A stretch of 64,000 nucleotides of DNA, taken from positions 2,914,001-2,978,000 of the forward strand of contig OX463813.1 of NCBI GenBank assembly GCA_949825045.1, read 5' to 3'. The notes under the pieces are model-generated. The model had not been told where the DNA came from and searched no databases. It saw nothing but the letters and a program-made list of their open reading frames with translations. The stretch is from Argyresthia goedartella (lineage: Eukaryota > Arthropoda > Insecta > Lepidoptera > Argyresthiidae). Position 1 is the first letter of the stretch; each line of letters opens with the position of its first letter. A program made the translations under genes and the position numbers. This document shows positions 53,235 through 62,879 of the stretch, in pieces.

Positions 53235-53442
53235 TACTCACTGTTAATAATTTTATGTTTATATTCCTGCATATTATTTATAATTATTAATATCATTATA
53301 TTTATATTAGTTAAATCCAACCAAGTTTTTAAATAGATCTTAAATCAATCTGCGGGAGTTTTCTCGTCCTGCTTCTCACACACTGGTCCAATGTATGATA
53401 CTAACTTTGACTTTTGACTGACTTGACTTTGACTTGTCCTTA
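53235..53442 (+). mobile_element. LINE-T 3' UTR fragment, copy 9
   Basis: ctgttaataattttatg, aaatagatcttaaatcaatc, tgcgggagttttctcg, cactggtccaatgta and a (gacttt)n-like tail. Confidence 0.82.
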
Positions 53443-53474
53443 TAACCGAACAAACAAACATGTATATAAAAGCT

Positions 53475-53600
53475 CATACATTGCTTCTGACCCCACACGG
53501 ATACCATGTGTCGTGGAAACTTGAACTTGAACTTGAACTTGCCTCTCGCGTGGTAGACAGAGCCACAACCAAAGCGTCGCAGAGGTCGTAAACAAGTATT
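53475..53600 (-). mobile_element. SINE gamma, inverted, with a (gaactt)n run
   Basis: cattgcttctgaccccacac and ccatgtgtcgtgg (body), then gaacttgaacttgaacttg (53522-53541), then cctctcgcgtggtagacaga and gcgtcgcagaggtcg (head). The linker has been replaced by the simple repeat. Confidence 0.7.
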
Positions 53601-53857
53601 GAACAGGTTTTTTTTAGTAAGACCATATGGGCTTTACCACAAAAAAATAAACTACTGTTCAACACTTGTTTAAAAACAAAAATGTATGGGATTTGATGTT
53701 TGTTTTGAGGTTAAACGCTGTTTAATATGTTTTGTGGTAACACGGTATTAGTCTCACTTGCGTTGTCCGGTGGGGATGAGTCTATTTTTATTGACAAGAT
53801 TCGACGAATTTACCAAGAAATAAACAAATGCCAACTAATTCTCGTCACAACAAACGG
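53601..53857. other. No recognised feature
   Basis: ttacttgcgttgtccggtgg and aagaaataaacaaatgcca echo 51040-51125, so an unnamed repeat of about 120 bp is shared between 51.0 kb and 53.7 kb. Confidence 0.45.
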
Positions 53858-53985
53858 ATTTTTCTTTATTTTATCCCCAGCCGGATTTCGAACCCGGCAC
53901 AGCCATTACCGCAACGCCACAGAGGTCACAAACACTCTGGCCCAATGTATGAAATTTTGACTTGACTTTGACTTGAGCTTATAAC
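53858..53985 (-). mobile_element. SINE gamma head, then a LINE-T tail scrap
   Basis: Inverted head ttatccccagccggatttcg, aacccggcacagcc, cgccacagaggtca (53869-53928). It is followed by ggcccaatgtatgaaatttt and gacttgactttgacttg, a piece of a LINE-T 3' end on the + strand. Confidence 0.72.
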
Positions 53986-54169
53986 GCTGACTAACTAACT
54001 AACTAACTTGTTGTTTACTCTTTACTGGATTAGTTAGGAATGGAAAAATTTCCGGGGTGACTTGCGCCCCCTTACTTACTTATCTTTGGCTACTACTACC
54101 CTACTCACTACCCCACAATACAGGTTTCCACCCAGCGAGCGTGGGGAACGAGCACACCAACATAAGCTA

Positions 54170-54416
54170 TAATAATAATACCTTAGACACCATTTACACA
54201 CATTGATCCAGCCCCAAACTAGGATTCCCTGTATCTTGGGTACTAGACAACGATACACATACTTATATAGACAAATATTATACTTAGATAGATAAACAAC
54301 CATGACTAGGGTACAAACATCCGTTCTCGTCAAACAAATATTTGCCCCCACCGGGACTCGAACCCGGGGCCCTTGGCGTAGGCAGCGTCACTGCCGACTC
54401 GGCCATTCAGGTCGTC
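54170..54416 (-). mobile_element. SINE alpha, copy S6
   Basis: Inverted copy, from aataataccttagacacc to gactcggccattcaggtc. B box gggactcgaacccgggg; a short deletion between ccttgg and cgtaggc. Frames 54076-54351 and 54302-54493 are shadows. Confidence 0.9.
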
Positions 54417-55114
54417 TAAACTGCATAATTGATTTAAGAACTATTCTGTGTTTGGAAATTTGTTTGAAAACACAGGACAGAAATGTATTTTAGATTAATA
54501 TATTATTATATTTGTTTGGCAAGTTGGCTCTATATTATATGATGAGGGGTGAAAGTCGTTTTGGTATATTAACGTGGAAATTGTAAATTTTATTTGTGGG
54601 TTAGTTCTTACATTGGTTATTATATTACCTTAGGGTAATGAAAATACAATTTACGCTTTCCCTGAAGAGGATTGCAATCAAACTAATCTTAATTTAACTC
54701 ACCTTTCCTGGAATTACAATCGCGTGTAGACTTTAAATGGGCTTTTTTCAAACTGCCTAGTTTGAACTTTGAAGGGCTATTGAATATTGCACTTTATAGC
54801 CTCAACAATATGGCGTATAACGGAGAAAAGCTTTTCTGCCTAGTGCATTGTGGTTTCATACAATACAAGAAAGTTTAATGAGCTATTCGATTGGTTTTGA
54901 GCGAGGTATTCTAGTTGATTTTAAATCGAATCAAGTGAAACGGAATATCAGATTTAGGTTAAACTAGCAACTTCAAAGACTAGGGCACACATATTTTGTT
55001 CATAAACCTAAAAAGAAATAAGATTGAAAACATAGTTTGCAGTAAGAGATAACTGTGCATGTCTTTTTTGCTCTTGGTTGCTGTACCAATCCTATAAATT
55101 CAAGGAGCACAACT
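54417..55114. other. No recognised feature
   Basis: AT-rich sequence, no ORF, no relative elsewhere in the window. Confidence 0.5.
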
Positions 55115-55279
55115 CTAGAAAAACTTGCCATCTAAATATACTCCACCAAAAATATGAAATTCTTTTGCCACACCAAGCTTTCCATCATCGCTTAACTGTT
55201 CGCCAATAAATCCATCTGTCTCATACATTACGTAAATCTCCAATCGTACTTGAATAACTGCCAGTTGGGCTGCTAAATG
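55115..55279 (-). pseudogene. Unrecognised coding-like remnant
   Basis: On the minus strand an open stretch ends in TAG (55115-55117) and reads VMYETDGFIGEQLSDDGKLG, then VAKEFHIFGGVYLDGKFF. The adjacent upstream sequence is protein-like in another frame (DWPEFSDNFHKPNELTF, 55335-55285), which suggests one frameshift. It has a balanced residue mix unlike the chance frames around it. No family recognised. Confidence 0.3.
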
Positions 55280-55576
55280 TCAATTCGTTCGGTTTGTGGA
55301 AGTTATCACTAAACTCAGGCCAGTCATGGAGAATGTAATATTGGTAATGTCAATATGATATGTTGTAAATTTGTAATAATTCGTTCAAAAACCGTTTCTT
55401 CGGGATTTGAATGACTCCGGAATACGCGATAAAGATGCAACAAAATCTGTCTTCTGACAATCAAGGCCACACATAGTACTTACATGAATATACGGCACTT
55501 CTTATATCTATAATGCATCGCATAAAAAGGAATATAAACAGACCTGAAAAGTCACAAACTACGCAATTACGACAAA

Positions 55577-55939
55577 ATGAATAACATTACAATGAAACAT
55601 GCTGGTCACCTGATGCTTAAGCCTATACCGACTGATAAAGTGCACTTTCTCGCCTGGATGGCAACACCATTTATCCGAAGGGAGTCGGCCACGGTCAATG
55701 AAGGATGGAGACAGCTGTACAATCCTCGTTATCCGCTCCATGAACACATTCCTCTCCAACAGCGCCTCAAATCAAGGACGAGTTTCGCCACCAATGAGAT
55801 TCTCTCAGGAAAAACGCCGAGAGAACGCCGACTGAGGAAATGGAGAGGCTGTACCCAGCATCTCTTTATCATCTGTATTTTATTATCTGTTATTGAATTA
55901 GAACTATCTTATCAAGTAAAGTATTTTGTGTATTTTTGA
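55577..55939 (+). pseudogene. Coding-like remnant, possibly of a LINE
   Basis: 120 codons from an ATG. The middle reads WMATPFIRRESATVNEGWRQ and further on QQRLKSRTSFATNEIL, then TPRERRLRKWRGCTQH. It is basic and protein-like up to residue 95, after which it turns hydrophobic and AT-rich. The string H(I)PxQQRLKSRxSF recalls the C-terminal parts of some LINE polyproteins, but I cannot confirm it. Confidence 0.35.
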
Positions 55940-55974
55940 GTAGATTTGGCAACTGTGTAATGGCACAATTTTTC

Positions 55975-56130
55975 ATCATGCTCAGCCCACATCAACCCAC
56001 CGCTGGGCACAGGCCTCTTCTCTATAGCGCCAACCGCTACGGTCCTGTGCCATCCGTATCCACTGAGATCCTGTCCACTTTAGTATACCGTCGGCCCATC
56101 GGGCAGGTGGTCTGCCCACTGGCCTTGTAG
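55975..56130 (+). repeat. Dispersed 'ccactgctgggc' repeat, copy 2
   Basis: ccaccgctgggcacaggcct, cgctacggtcctgtgccatc, gtcggcccatcgggcaggtg and ctgcccactggcctt, in the usual order. Confidence 0.75.
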
Positions 56131-56146
56131 TAGTGTGTAGTGTAGT

Positions 56147-56188
56147 GTATTTACTTGCCAAGGGGAGTACCCCTTGGCAAGTAAATAC
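56147..56188. repeat. Perfect 19-bp hairpin
   Basis: gtatttacttgccaagggg (56147-56165), loop agta, exact reverse complement 56170-56188. It ends about ten bases before MITE C3. Confidence 0.95.
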
Positions 56189-56197
56189 AAATTTTAA

Positions 56198-56543
56198 TGG
56201 GCTTGTGTTTAAACGATTACCAAAAATGCACCTATTTTACTACTAATAAATTCGAAATGACTGCCAGAATGACTAAATATCCACCAAATTGTGTTTGGAT
56301 AAATGATCACCAAACTTCTTTTCATGTTTTGTGTACTTAAGTTTATGTTCTAAGTATTTTTTGTTGTTCTTACATGTTCAACCTAACACGAAGGATAAAG
56401 GGTGTTTCGCTTCGCTCACCCCCTTTACCTTTCACCTAAGCTACCGCAGTATTTTGCCCTGATATTTTCTGCAACTTTTGGTGGTCATTTAGCGATTTTG
56501 GGTAGGAAAAAAATATTTTGGTGGTCATTATATTTGATGCCAT
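56198..56543 (+). mobile_element. MITE C, copy C3 (best copy)
   Basis: taatgggcttgtgtttaaac, ccaaaaatgcacc, gactgccagaatgac, caccaaattgtgtttggata, cttaagtttatgttctaagt, core (gttgttcttacatgttcaac, gtttcgcttcgctcaccccc, cacctaagctaccgcagt), ttttgggtaggaaaaaaata and ggtggtcattatatttgatg. The outer ends are only weak inverted repeats (tta(a)atgg... on both sides). Confidence 0.9.
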
Positions 56544-56599
56544 TTTAATGTTTATAATATGTATGTTATAAATAAATAATAAATCTCAACGGATTTATG

Positions 56600-56930
56600 A
56601 GACCGGCAGAACGTGTTCCACCTGGTGGTACACAGGAGTGGACGGTTCGCAGAGCGCTCCACGACTTCGTGCGGGTGTCGCCCTAGGAAGGATAACCTAC
56701 AGAAATGGGGAATAGTGTCCGAAACCTTGAGCTTAGAATGGCGAGAATTAGTTTTTACACGAAATAGTAAAAAGTATGTATCGAACGAACTAAAACTGTC
56801 ACTACCATTGTTCTATAAGGAATTATACGAATTAGCCAGTAACGATTATATACAAAATTTCCCAGACTTAATGACAGAGGCACAGCTATCCACGTATAAC
56901 CAGTAACTCAGCCTGTCTGACAGGGGGTCA
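56600..56930 (+). pseudogene. Unrecognised coding-like remnant
   Basis: In one frame 56600-56688 reads RPAERVPPGGTQEWTVRRAL then HDFVRVSP and stops. In the next frame 56700-56906 reads LEWRELVFTRNSKKYVSNEL, LPLFYKELYELASNDYIQNF and PDLMTEAQLSTYNQ. Both halves look like real protein, joined across one frameshift. It could be the end of a transposon protein. I do not recognise the family. Confidence 0.35.
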
Positions 56931-57439
56931 GCCAAACGCCGCACCTAACAGTACATTCACAGCAATAAAGTCGTTTCAACATAGATCTACCATATATCTC
57001 ACTTCGCTAGATTAACGCGACGTGATCTGTGGGCGCAGCACGTAATGTATTGTTTTATCTAGTGAGGAGCGGGGTAGATTAATGTGCATCTGCTATTTAT
57101 TTATTATTAAGAAATTCGCACACCATTACAGATAGATATATCCAAATCGTTGTGCAAATATCGTGGTCACCATTTTGGTACATGTTAGTGGTATAACGTC
57201 GAGTAATTCTATGTTTTCAGACAAATAATTAAAACTTGTGTCTAATAATAACGTTGGGTGTGGTGTTAAAATCGCAGAACTCTCCACGCTACACGTCCGT
57301 ACCCTAAAACTATTGATTACACAAAAAGACATCGAGACAAGAATTATAGACAATTTTCTCGAGAAAAACCTTTAACTGGGACACACTTTACGGTTAGGGT
57401 GGTGAAGCGTCTTATGGCTGGGGGGGGGGAAGTTAGCGC
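56931..57439. other. No recognised feature
   Basis: A minus frame 57126-57353 has no motif; a G-run lies at 57420-57430. Confidence 0.5.
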
Positions 57440-57507
57440 ACTTGACCAGATTTATTTAAAGAAATTGACTCACTTACTGTAGCATGTCAAATTATTTTCA
57501 AAAATAT

Positions 57508-57612
57508 TCGCGTTAGTTGATCAACTCAACCGTTAAATAGTAAACTAGTTTAAACTGGAATTGCAAACGAAATACCAGGGCAAACACTGCGGTAGCTTAG
57601 GTGAAGACTATA
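57508..57612 (-). mobile_element. MITE D fragment D4
   Basis: gcgttagttgatcaactcaa, ccgttaaatagtaaact, ggaattgcaaacgaaatacc, agggcaaacactgcggtagc: the inner left part and half of the core. Both termini are missing. Confidence 0.85.
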
Positions 57613-57812
57613 ATATAATGTATGAACGCAAGAATACAAAATTAGCGATAACTGTAATGTTAACCTAAGAAATAATCACAGACTAGTTACGCCCCGGTTT
57701 GGGGTCACTAAAGTTAGCAATTATTTTAAGGGTCAGTGCACTCTCTACCACAACTGGATACCTATGGAAATTTTGAAATTTAATAACTACTTTATCTAAA
57801 AAGGGGTTAATA

Positions 57813-58226
57813 TAGTAGTTTATGTGATTGTTACATAATAGAGGGCATTATTACTCGAGAGTGGGTGGCGAGTTTCATAATAATATCACTCGAGAGTTTT
57901 AATGCCTAATTATGTACAGTTACATACATTAGTTTATCTGCACACATATCATAAGCTCTCTTTGATGTGTTCAGGAACCGAATGTTTGACCGGCATTGTG
58001 GCATTGATCATTGCTCTGCAGATGTTTAGCTTGTTCTGTAGTACCAACTTCACAGATAAACTAGGGGCGGCACGCAGGCGGGCGTCGGCGTTCGAAATTT
58101 GAATGTCATAATGATCAATATTCAGATAAAAAATAAGTTTTTACCAAGAAGTTTATCATTATGCTGGTCATAAGGTGCGGTTTTTGGACGCAGTAAAGAG
58201 GGTTTATGATACGTTTGTAGATAAAA
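57813..58226 (+). mobile_element. FB-A, copy A9
   Basis: tagtagtttatgtgattgtt to gtttgtagataaaa. The head hairpin is shortened (gagtgggtggcgagtttc), the central hairpin is largely deleted. Inserted in LINE-T copy 6. The frame 57902-58102 is the recurrent FB-A frame. Confidence 0.92.
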
Positions 58227-58499
58227 ATATTCAAGATTCCATTAATGACAAGAGAGCATGGATTAATCTTATTCAACCCAGAACTCGCTTAATAATTTTG
58301 TTATTACTTATGATATGAAAAATTTTTATTAGTCTAACAAAACCTATAGATAATATATAAAAAATAATATGAAAGATATCTAAAAATAAATCTGTGGGTC
58401 ATGCATCGCCTTGCTTCTTTCACAGTGGTCCTTTGTAGTGAAGAGGCTAAAGAAATTTTTTGATATTTGAATTTTGAATTTTACCAATTAATGTTTAAA

Positions 58500-58715
58500 T
58501 GTCTTTCTTCTTCGTGACATCGAAAGGGCTGATGTGAAGAAATTAACGCACATTATTTAATGTATTTTCCTATTGGGGTTCGCAAGACGTAGGGCTAGCA
58601 CATCTCCACTCTTCTTAATCAAAAAATTACACTGACTCATTATTGTTTTTATCATAAGATCTTTATAAACGTGTAATTTATGGCAATAAAGAACTGAACT
58701 GAACTGAACTGAAAA
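58500..58715 (+). mobile_element. LINE 3' UTR with (gaact)n tail
   Basis: ggcaataaagaactgaactg and aactgaactgaa at 58681-58711 form the tail; upstream cgtgacatcgaaagggctg and gttcgcaagacgtagggcta. No ORF retained. Confidence 0.6.
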
Positions 58716-58949
58716 GGGCATTGAAGGCTGGTGGCAAAGGCATTCACCGTCAAAGGTTTATGTTTTCAAGTCTTTCGCGCACAATGAGTGTGGAATATAT
58801 GGATAGAGAACACAAAAACGAACTTAACTTGACATTTGATGCATAGCGTAGCTTCACACCCTTTTCCATCCGGGGTGTAGAGGCACAATTGTGCCCACTT
58901 TGAGCCAGTTATTCGATACTCCATTTTGCGTGTCATATGTCATATATCT
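58716..58949. mobile_element. SINE delta fragment, inverted
   Basis: 58857-58940: cacccttttccatccggggt, gtagaggcacaattgtgcc, gccagttattcgatactcca, ttttgcgtgtcat. The rest is not recognised. Confidence 0.65.
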
Positions 58950-59202
58950 AACGACCCGAATGGATGTGTCAGCAGTGACCCTGCCTACGAAACCAGGGGT
59001 CCCGGGTTCGAGTCCCGGTGGGATCAAATATTTGTTTGATGAGAACGGATGTTTTTTCCCTAGTCATTGCTGTTTATCTATGTAAGTATAATATTTATCT
59101 ATATAAGTATGTGTATGCAAGATATAGGGAATCCTAGTGTGTGGCTAGATCAATGTGTGTAAATAGTGTCCAAGGTATTATTATTTATTATAATTATTAT
59201 TA
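58950..59202 (+). mobile_element. SINE alpha, copy S7
   Basis: Head acgacccgaatggatgtgtc (A box damaged), B box gggttcgagtccc (about 59003-59015), tail gtccaaggtattattattta. The frame 58891-59085 is a shadow. Confidence 0.9.
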
Positions 59203-59734
59203 ATTCGCTAAAGTGTCGCCTTTACGAAACAATGCGAGTAAAGATCAGCTGTTAAGTTAAGTGTTCAAGCCCCTTTGATATTCCAAAGAATTGACTTCCC
59301 CACAATTCCCTACTAGCATAACCCCCAAAAGCACTTAACCCCACATTCGCAGGTGGGGCCTAAAATACCCTACTTCATAAAATATCAATATTTGCCGCCT
59401 CAGCCTCTCGTCTTAACCTCTCAACTGTTACGTGCCTGCTCAGGAATCACGTAGGTCCACTTAAGTGAACTAATAGGGTTAGGAGATGTGCCTGACGACA
59501 TAGTAGTATATGTGACGGAATTATGCCTTGGGGTTATGTGGAGTGTTGCCAGTTTCAAAGGTTACTTAACCAACCAGTTTCGGACATTAAATATTTAAGG
59601 TTAATTTATGCCAATCAATTATTTCGGATTAAATGTTACGAACTCAATCATTATTGATATTCGAATAGTTAAGTGTTACTATACCTACTACTACTTATTA
59701 AAGCTGTACAGTGAAACAAATAAATAATTTATCT
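59203..59734. other. No recognised feature
   Basis: Unique-looking sequence without ORF; slightly GC-richer at 59335-59470. Confidence 0.5.
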
Positions 59735-60850
59735 ATCTCTTTGTAATGTTAACGGAAGAAATAATCACAGACTAGTTGCGCCCCGGTTTAGACTCGCGGA
59801 AGTTAGCAATTTTTTCAAAGGTCAGTGCGTTCTCTACTACAAGTAGATACCTGTGAAGATTTTGAAATTACCATGTGAGCAATTTAATAACCATGTAAAA
59901 ACGACTTTGTCTAAAAAGAGACATTACTATGTTCAATATTACTTATATGTCGGGACTGTATGGGATTAACCTAACTCAACACAGAACTCGCTGTTATTAG
60001 TTGTTTAATTATTTATTCCGGCTTTTGAGGGTTCCGAAGAGAAACGTAGGAACCGTTAAGTTTTGTCAAGTCCGTCTGTCCATCCGTATGTCACAGCAAC
60101 TTTATGCTGAAATTATCAAGACCACACAGTTGAAACTTGGTATGTATATGTATAATGTAAAAAAATAATAATAATTAAGGGGGCTCTCCCTTTAATTATT
60201 TAAATTTTTCAATTTTGGAACTTTAGCCCATACATGGAACTAAAACTAAAAAATATTTTTTTCATCAAACCTATATGTGTGGGGTGTCTATAGATAGGTC
60301 TTACATGACATGAGGTTCCAGAAACCATTTTTCCTCAAAGTAAATCAATAAAGAGACAGATCCTTCCAATGTGGAAAAATGTGTGTGTCCTCCCCTCTAA
60401 CTTTTGAAGTAATAGAGTGAAAAATCTACAACAAATATATGCTGTGTATCTCAATAAACACTTTCAACGAAAATTAGTTTGAACAAATCAAGTAAGCAGT
60501 TTTTAAGATATAAAACATTTATCAAAAACCGCAAAGATAACTTTGTAATTTATACAAACAATATGAAAAACAAAGTTACAACACAAACATCCAGTCACAT
60601 AATTACTTGCTACAACGGAACCCTTCATGGGCGAGTCCGACTCGCACTTGGCCACTTTTATTATCTATAATAATTGATATTGTAACATTTTTATTTGTTA
60701 AACACAAACAATTTTTGAAAGAGATCTTAAAATCAATTTGTGGCAGTTTCTCCGTTCTCCTACCACAGTGAAAACAGAGAACAGGGAAAAAATTACGTTT
60801 GCTAAGTATATGTTTATATCGACAGTAATAATGAAATTCGAATTGTATCT
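59735..60850 (+). mobile_element. LINE-T copy 7, split by repeat R
   Basis: 59740-60025: ORF2 end (gccccggtttagactcgcgg, aaaggtcagtgcgttctcta, tcgggactgtatgggattaa) broken by stops. 60661-60850: 3' UTR (aaagagatcttaaaatcaat, ttgtggcagtttctccg, tttgctaagtatatg). Repeat R lies between. Confidence 0.85.
60028..60660 (-). repeat. Dispersed repeat R, copy 3
   Basis: Left end gagggttccgaagagaaacg, gtccgtctgtccatccgtat; right end acggaacccttcatgggcga, ccgactcgcacttggcc. It has an internal stretch (60240-60600) not found in copies 1 and 2. Inserted in LINE-T copy 7. The frames 60479-60670 and 60603-61040 are not genes. Confidence 0.8.
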
Positions 60851-60959
60851 GGCTTGAGGTAATTAAAAGACGTATAGACACAGTGAACCACGTATATATA
60901 AATGAAACGTATATGGAGAAGAGAGAAAAATGTGTACGTCTTTCGGATATATTTATCAC

Positions 60960-61535
60960 CAGCCCGTCCGGGAAACCACTGCTGAGTATAGACCTCCTCA
61001 TGTGGATGTCGTAGTTAGTTGGTTTAATCAGACACTTCACTAATTCTTTAGACCGGTAATTAAATACCGATTTTTAACCAAGTCACTAAAATTCCGTCAG
61101 ACAAGTGAGTGAACGAAACGCTTAACGAGTTGTCTAAACGTTCCTAGGCAACTAGAGATAAACAATATAAATATTTTTTATGTGTACTTAAGTTTATATT
61201 TTAAGTATTTTTTGTTGTGTTAACACATTGTGACGCTATCTTGTTTTCCAACTCGCTGGCTTTCGGTAAGACAGATTGTTAAACGTTTTCGGCGATGCTT
61301 AATTTAAATCAAAAGGCTATTGACTTGGTTAAACGTCGGTATTTAATTAACGGTCTAGAGAGTTAGTTTAGTGTCCGATTTAAACAACCAACTGCGACAT
61401 AGACACCATACAACTCGATCCTGTGCAACCAGAGTCCTTTGTTTTCCTGCTATCCTCGCTATGTCCTCAGACCAGCCGGCAGGTGAGATGCTAACTGATT
61501 TTTGGTCTCCTCTTGGCCAATATTCGGTCGACAAT
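60960..61535. repeat. Dispersed 'ccactgctgggc' repeat, copy 3, split by MITE E
   Basis: cagcccgtccgggaaaccac, tgctgagtatagacctcct at the left; ccatacaactcgatcctgtg, cctcgctatgtcctcagacc and cggcaggtgagatgc at the right of MITE E2. Confidence 0.7.
61007..61399. mobile_element. MITE E, copy E2 (core lost)
   Basis: Termini tgtcgtagttagttggttta and (inward) tgtcgcagttggttgtttaa, with the same inner blocks as E1 (gtttaaccaagtcact; cggtaagacagattgttaaa). Between ttttaagtattttttgttgt and cattgtgacgct the shared core is missing, so the element is shorter (393 against 478 bp). Confidence 0.92.
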
Positions 61536-61805
61536 CAAATCAAATCACATCATTTATTGCAAGTAGGCAAAATAATGCACATTTACAAGTCAAACACTTA
61601 AAAAAAAAAAACAACTAAACTAATGAGTAGATAACTGATTTGAGTTGTAAAAAGGAAATTTCTCCTTCAAGTGGTGATTCATGGCTGAATCTCGCACAGG
61701 AAAAAGAAACTTCATGAACTCTACCAGTGCTTTGGAAATACGCTCGTCAAAGATTACCAAGCACCAAGAAACACTACGGGGATGTCATTTTTTAAAATTT
61801 CGTCA
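61536..61805 (-). mobile_element. LINE 3' UTR, minus strand, copy 2
   Basis: Tail aatcaaatcaaatcacatca, then gcaagtaggcaaaataatgc, ggtgattcatggctgaatct, cgcacaggaaaaagaaac. It matches 21950-22210 and still has its (tcaaa)n end. Confidence 0.82.
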
Positions 61806-61857
61806 ATTTTTTTACACAATCGGCATCGGTTTACGGATCGGTCTGTCTGATGCCTAG

Positions 61858-61965
61858 ACTAGACGACCTTTGTGCTGTAGCGGTTGAGATTTTGCTTCCC
61901 AAGTGAGAGGACTCAGGTTGGAAGCCCGACTGGGGAGGATGAAAAAAAAACCTAAAAAAGTTATA
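61858..61965 (+). mobile_element. SINE gamma head, copy 5
   Basis: gacgacctttgtgctgtagc, ggttgagattttgcttccca, agtgagaggactcaggttgg, cccgactggggaggatg. The body is missing after an A-run. Confidence 0.7.
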
Positions 61966-61985
61966 TGTATTTTACCTCGCAATGA

Positions 61986-62148
61986 TTAAAATAAAATAAA
62001 ACATAAAACATAAAACACAAAACACAAAACACAAAACACAAAACACAAAACACAAAACAAAAAACACAAAACACAAAATACAAAACAGAAAACACAAAAC
62101 ACAAAACACAAAACACAAAACACAAAACACAAAACACAAAACACAATA
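61986..62148. repeat. (aaaacac)n tandem array
   Basis: About 20 units of 7 bases, starting as aaaacat and becoming aaaacac with a few substitutions. The minus-strand frames of repeated Cys, Val, Leu and Phe (61961-62187) are artefacts. Confidence 0.98.
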
Positions 62149-62879
62149 AACTTGATTTTTCAATTGCTCAATTAATAATGATCGCACTCCAACACTTCAG
62201 ATTATTTACCTACCTAATATTACAGCCAACATCTTTACATAGGCGCTCCTCAATTACCCAATCCACAGCCCAATAAACTATCATCCAATTAAGAATTTCG
62301 GCATATTTAGCGTAATTAACCGGTTAGAACCGGAATCGCCAGTAAAGGGTAATTATTACCACGAACCGAACAAACGGGTCCGCCTCCCGGAAGTACGGCT
62401 AGAGTCTGAAGGGTTTAATAAACGGTTATTCGAAATTAAATTGTTTGAACGATTGAGCTGAAATTGCATAATTTTCAGAGGGTTTCGTAAGAACAGGAAT
62501 GCCACTGAATGTAGTATTATCTGAGTATTAATAACTGGTTAAACGTCGGCACGACTGCGCCTCTGTTACCCTGAGTGGGAAACGGTATGAGGCTTTAATT
62601 GTTTTATTTTGAAAACTGTTTTGTGAATTTTTAGAACATTATTTAAACTAACTTTCCGGTTGTTGGATGCCCAGAACACCGAGTAGCGTCCAAAATAAAA
62701 ATAAAGGCGTAGCAGCAAACGCGGCTGATTTTAGTAGGACTGGGCCAAACCAACTAGTGACTCTGTGATCTGTAGACCTCACGAGGGACACAGGAAATCT
62801 GCATATTTTTTCATTATTTTCCAACCCCTCACAACCCCGGACCCTTTAAGTTCATCGGAAGGATAAGTAGACTATTTAT
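62149..62879. other. Unassigned, with a delta scrap and a G-like terminus
   Basis: 62525-62600 is a delta SINE fragment (ataactggttaaacgtcggc, gcctctgttaccctgagtgg). 62749-62800 (aaccaactagtgactctgtg, tctgtagacctcacg) resembles the terminus of element G. The remainder is AT-rich. Confidence 0.5.

Larger units (their letters stand above)
57440..58490 (+). mobile_element. LINE-T copy 6, carrying two inserted elements
   Basis: ORF2 C-terminal sequence at 57448-57506 and 57613-57812 (ggtttggggtcactaaagtt, agggtcagtgcactctctac). 3' UTR at 58227-58490 (tattcaagattccattaatg, caaaaaataaatctgtggg-type blocks, ctttgtagtgaagaggcta). It is split by a MITE D piece (57508-57612) and FB-A copy A9 (57813-58226). 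Confidence 0.85.

Noticed and set aside
61961..62187. Cys/Phe-rich membrane-like peptide on the minus strand
   Set aside because: It is the (aaaacac)n simple repeat translated.
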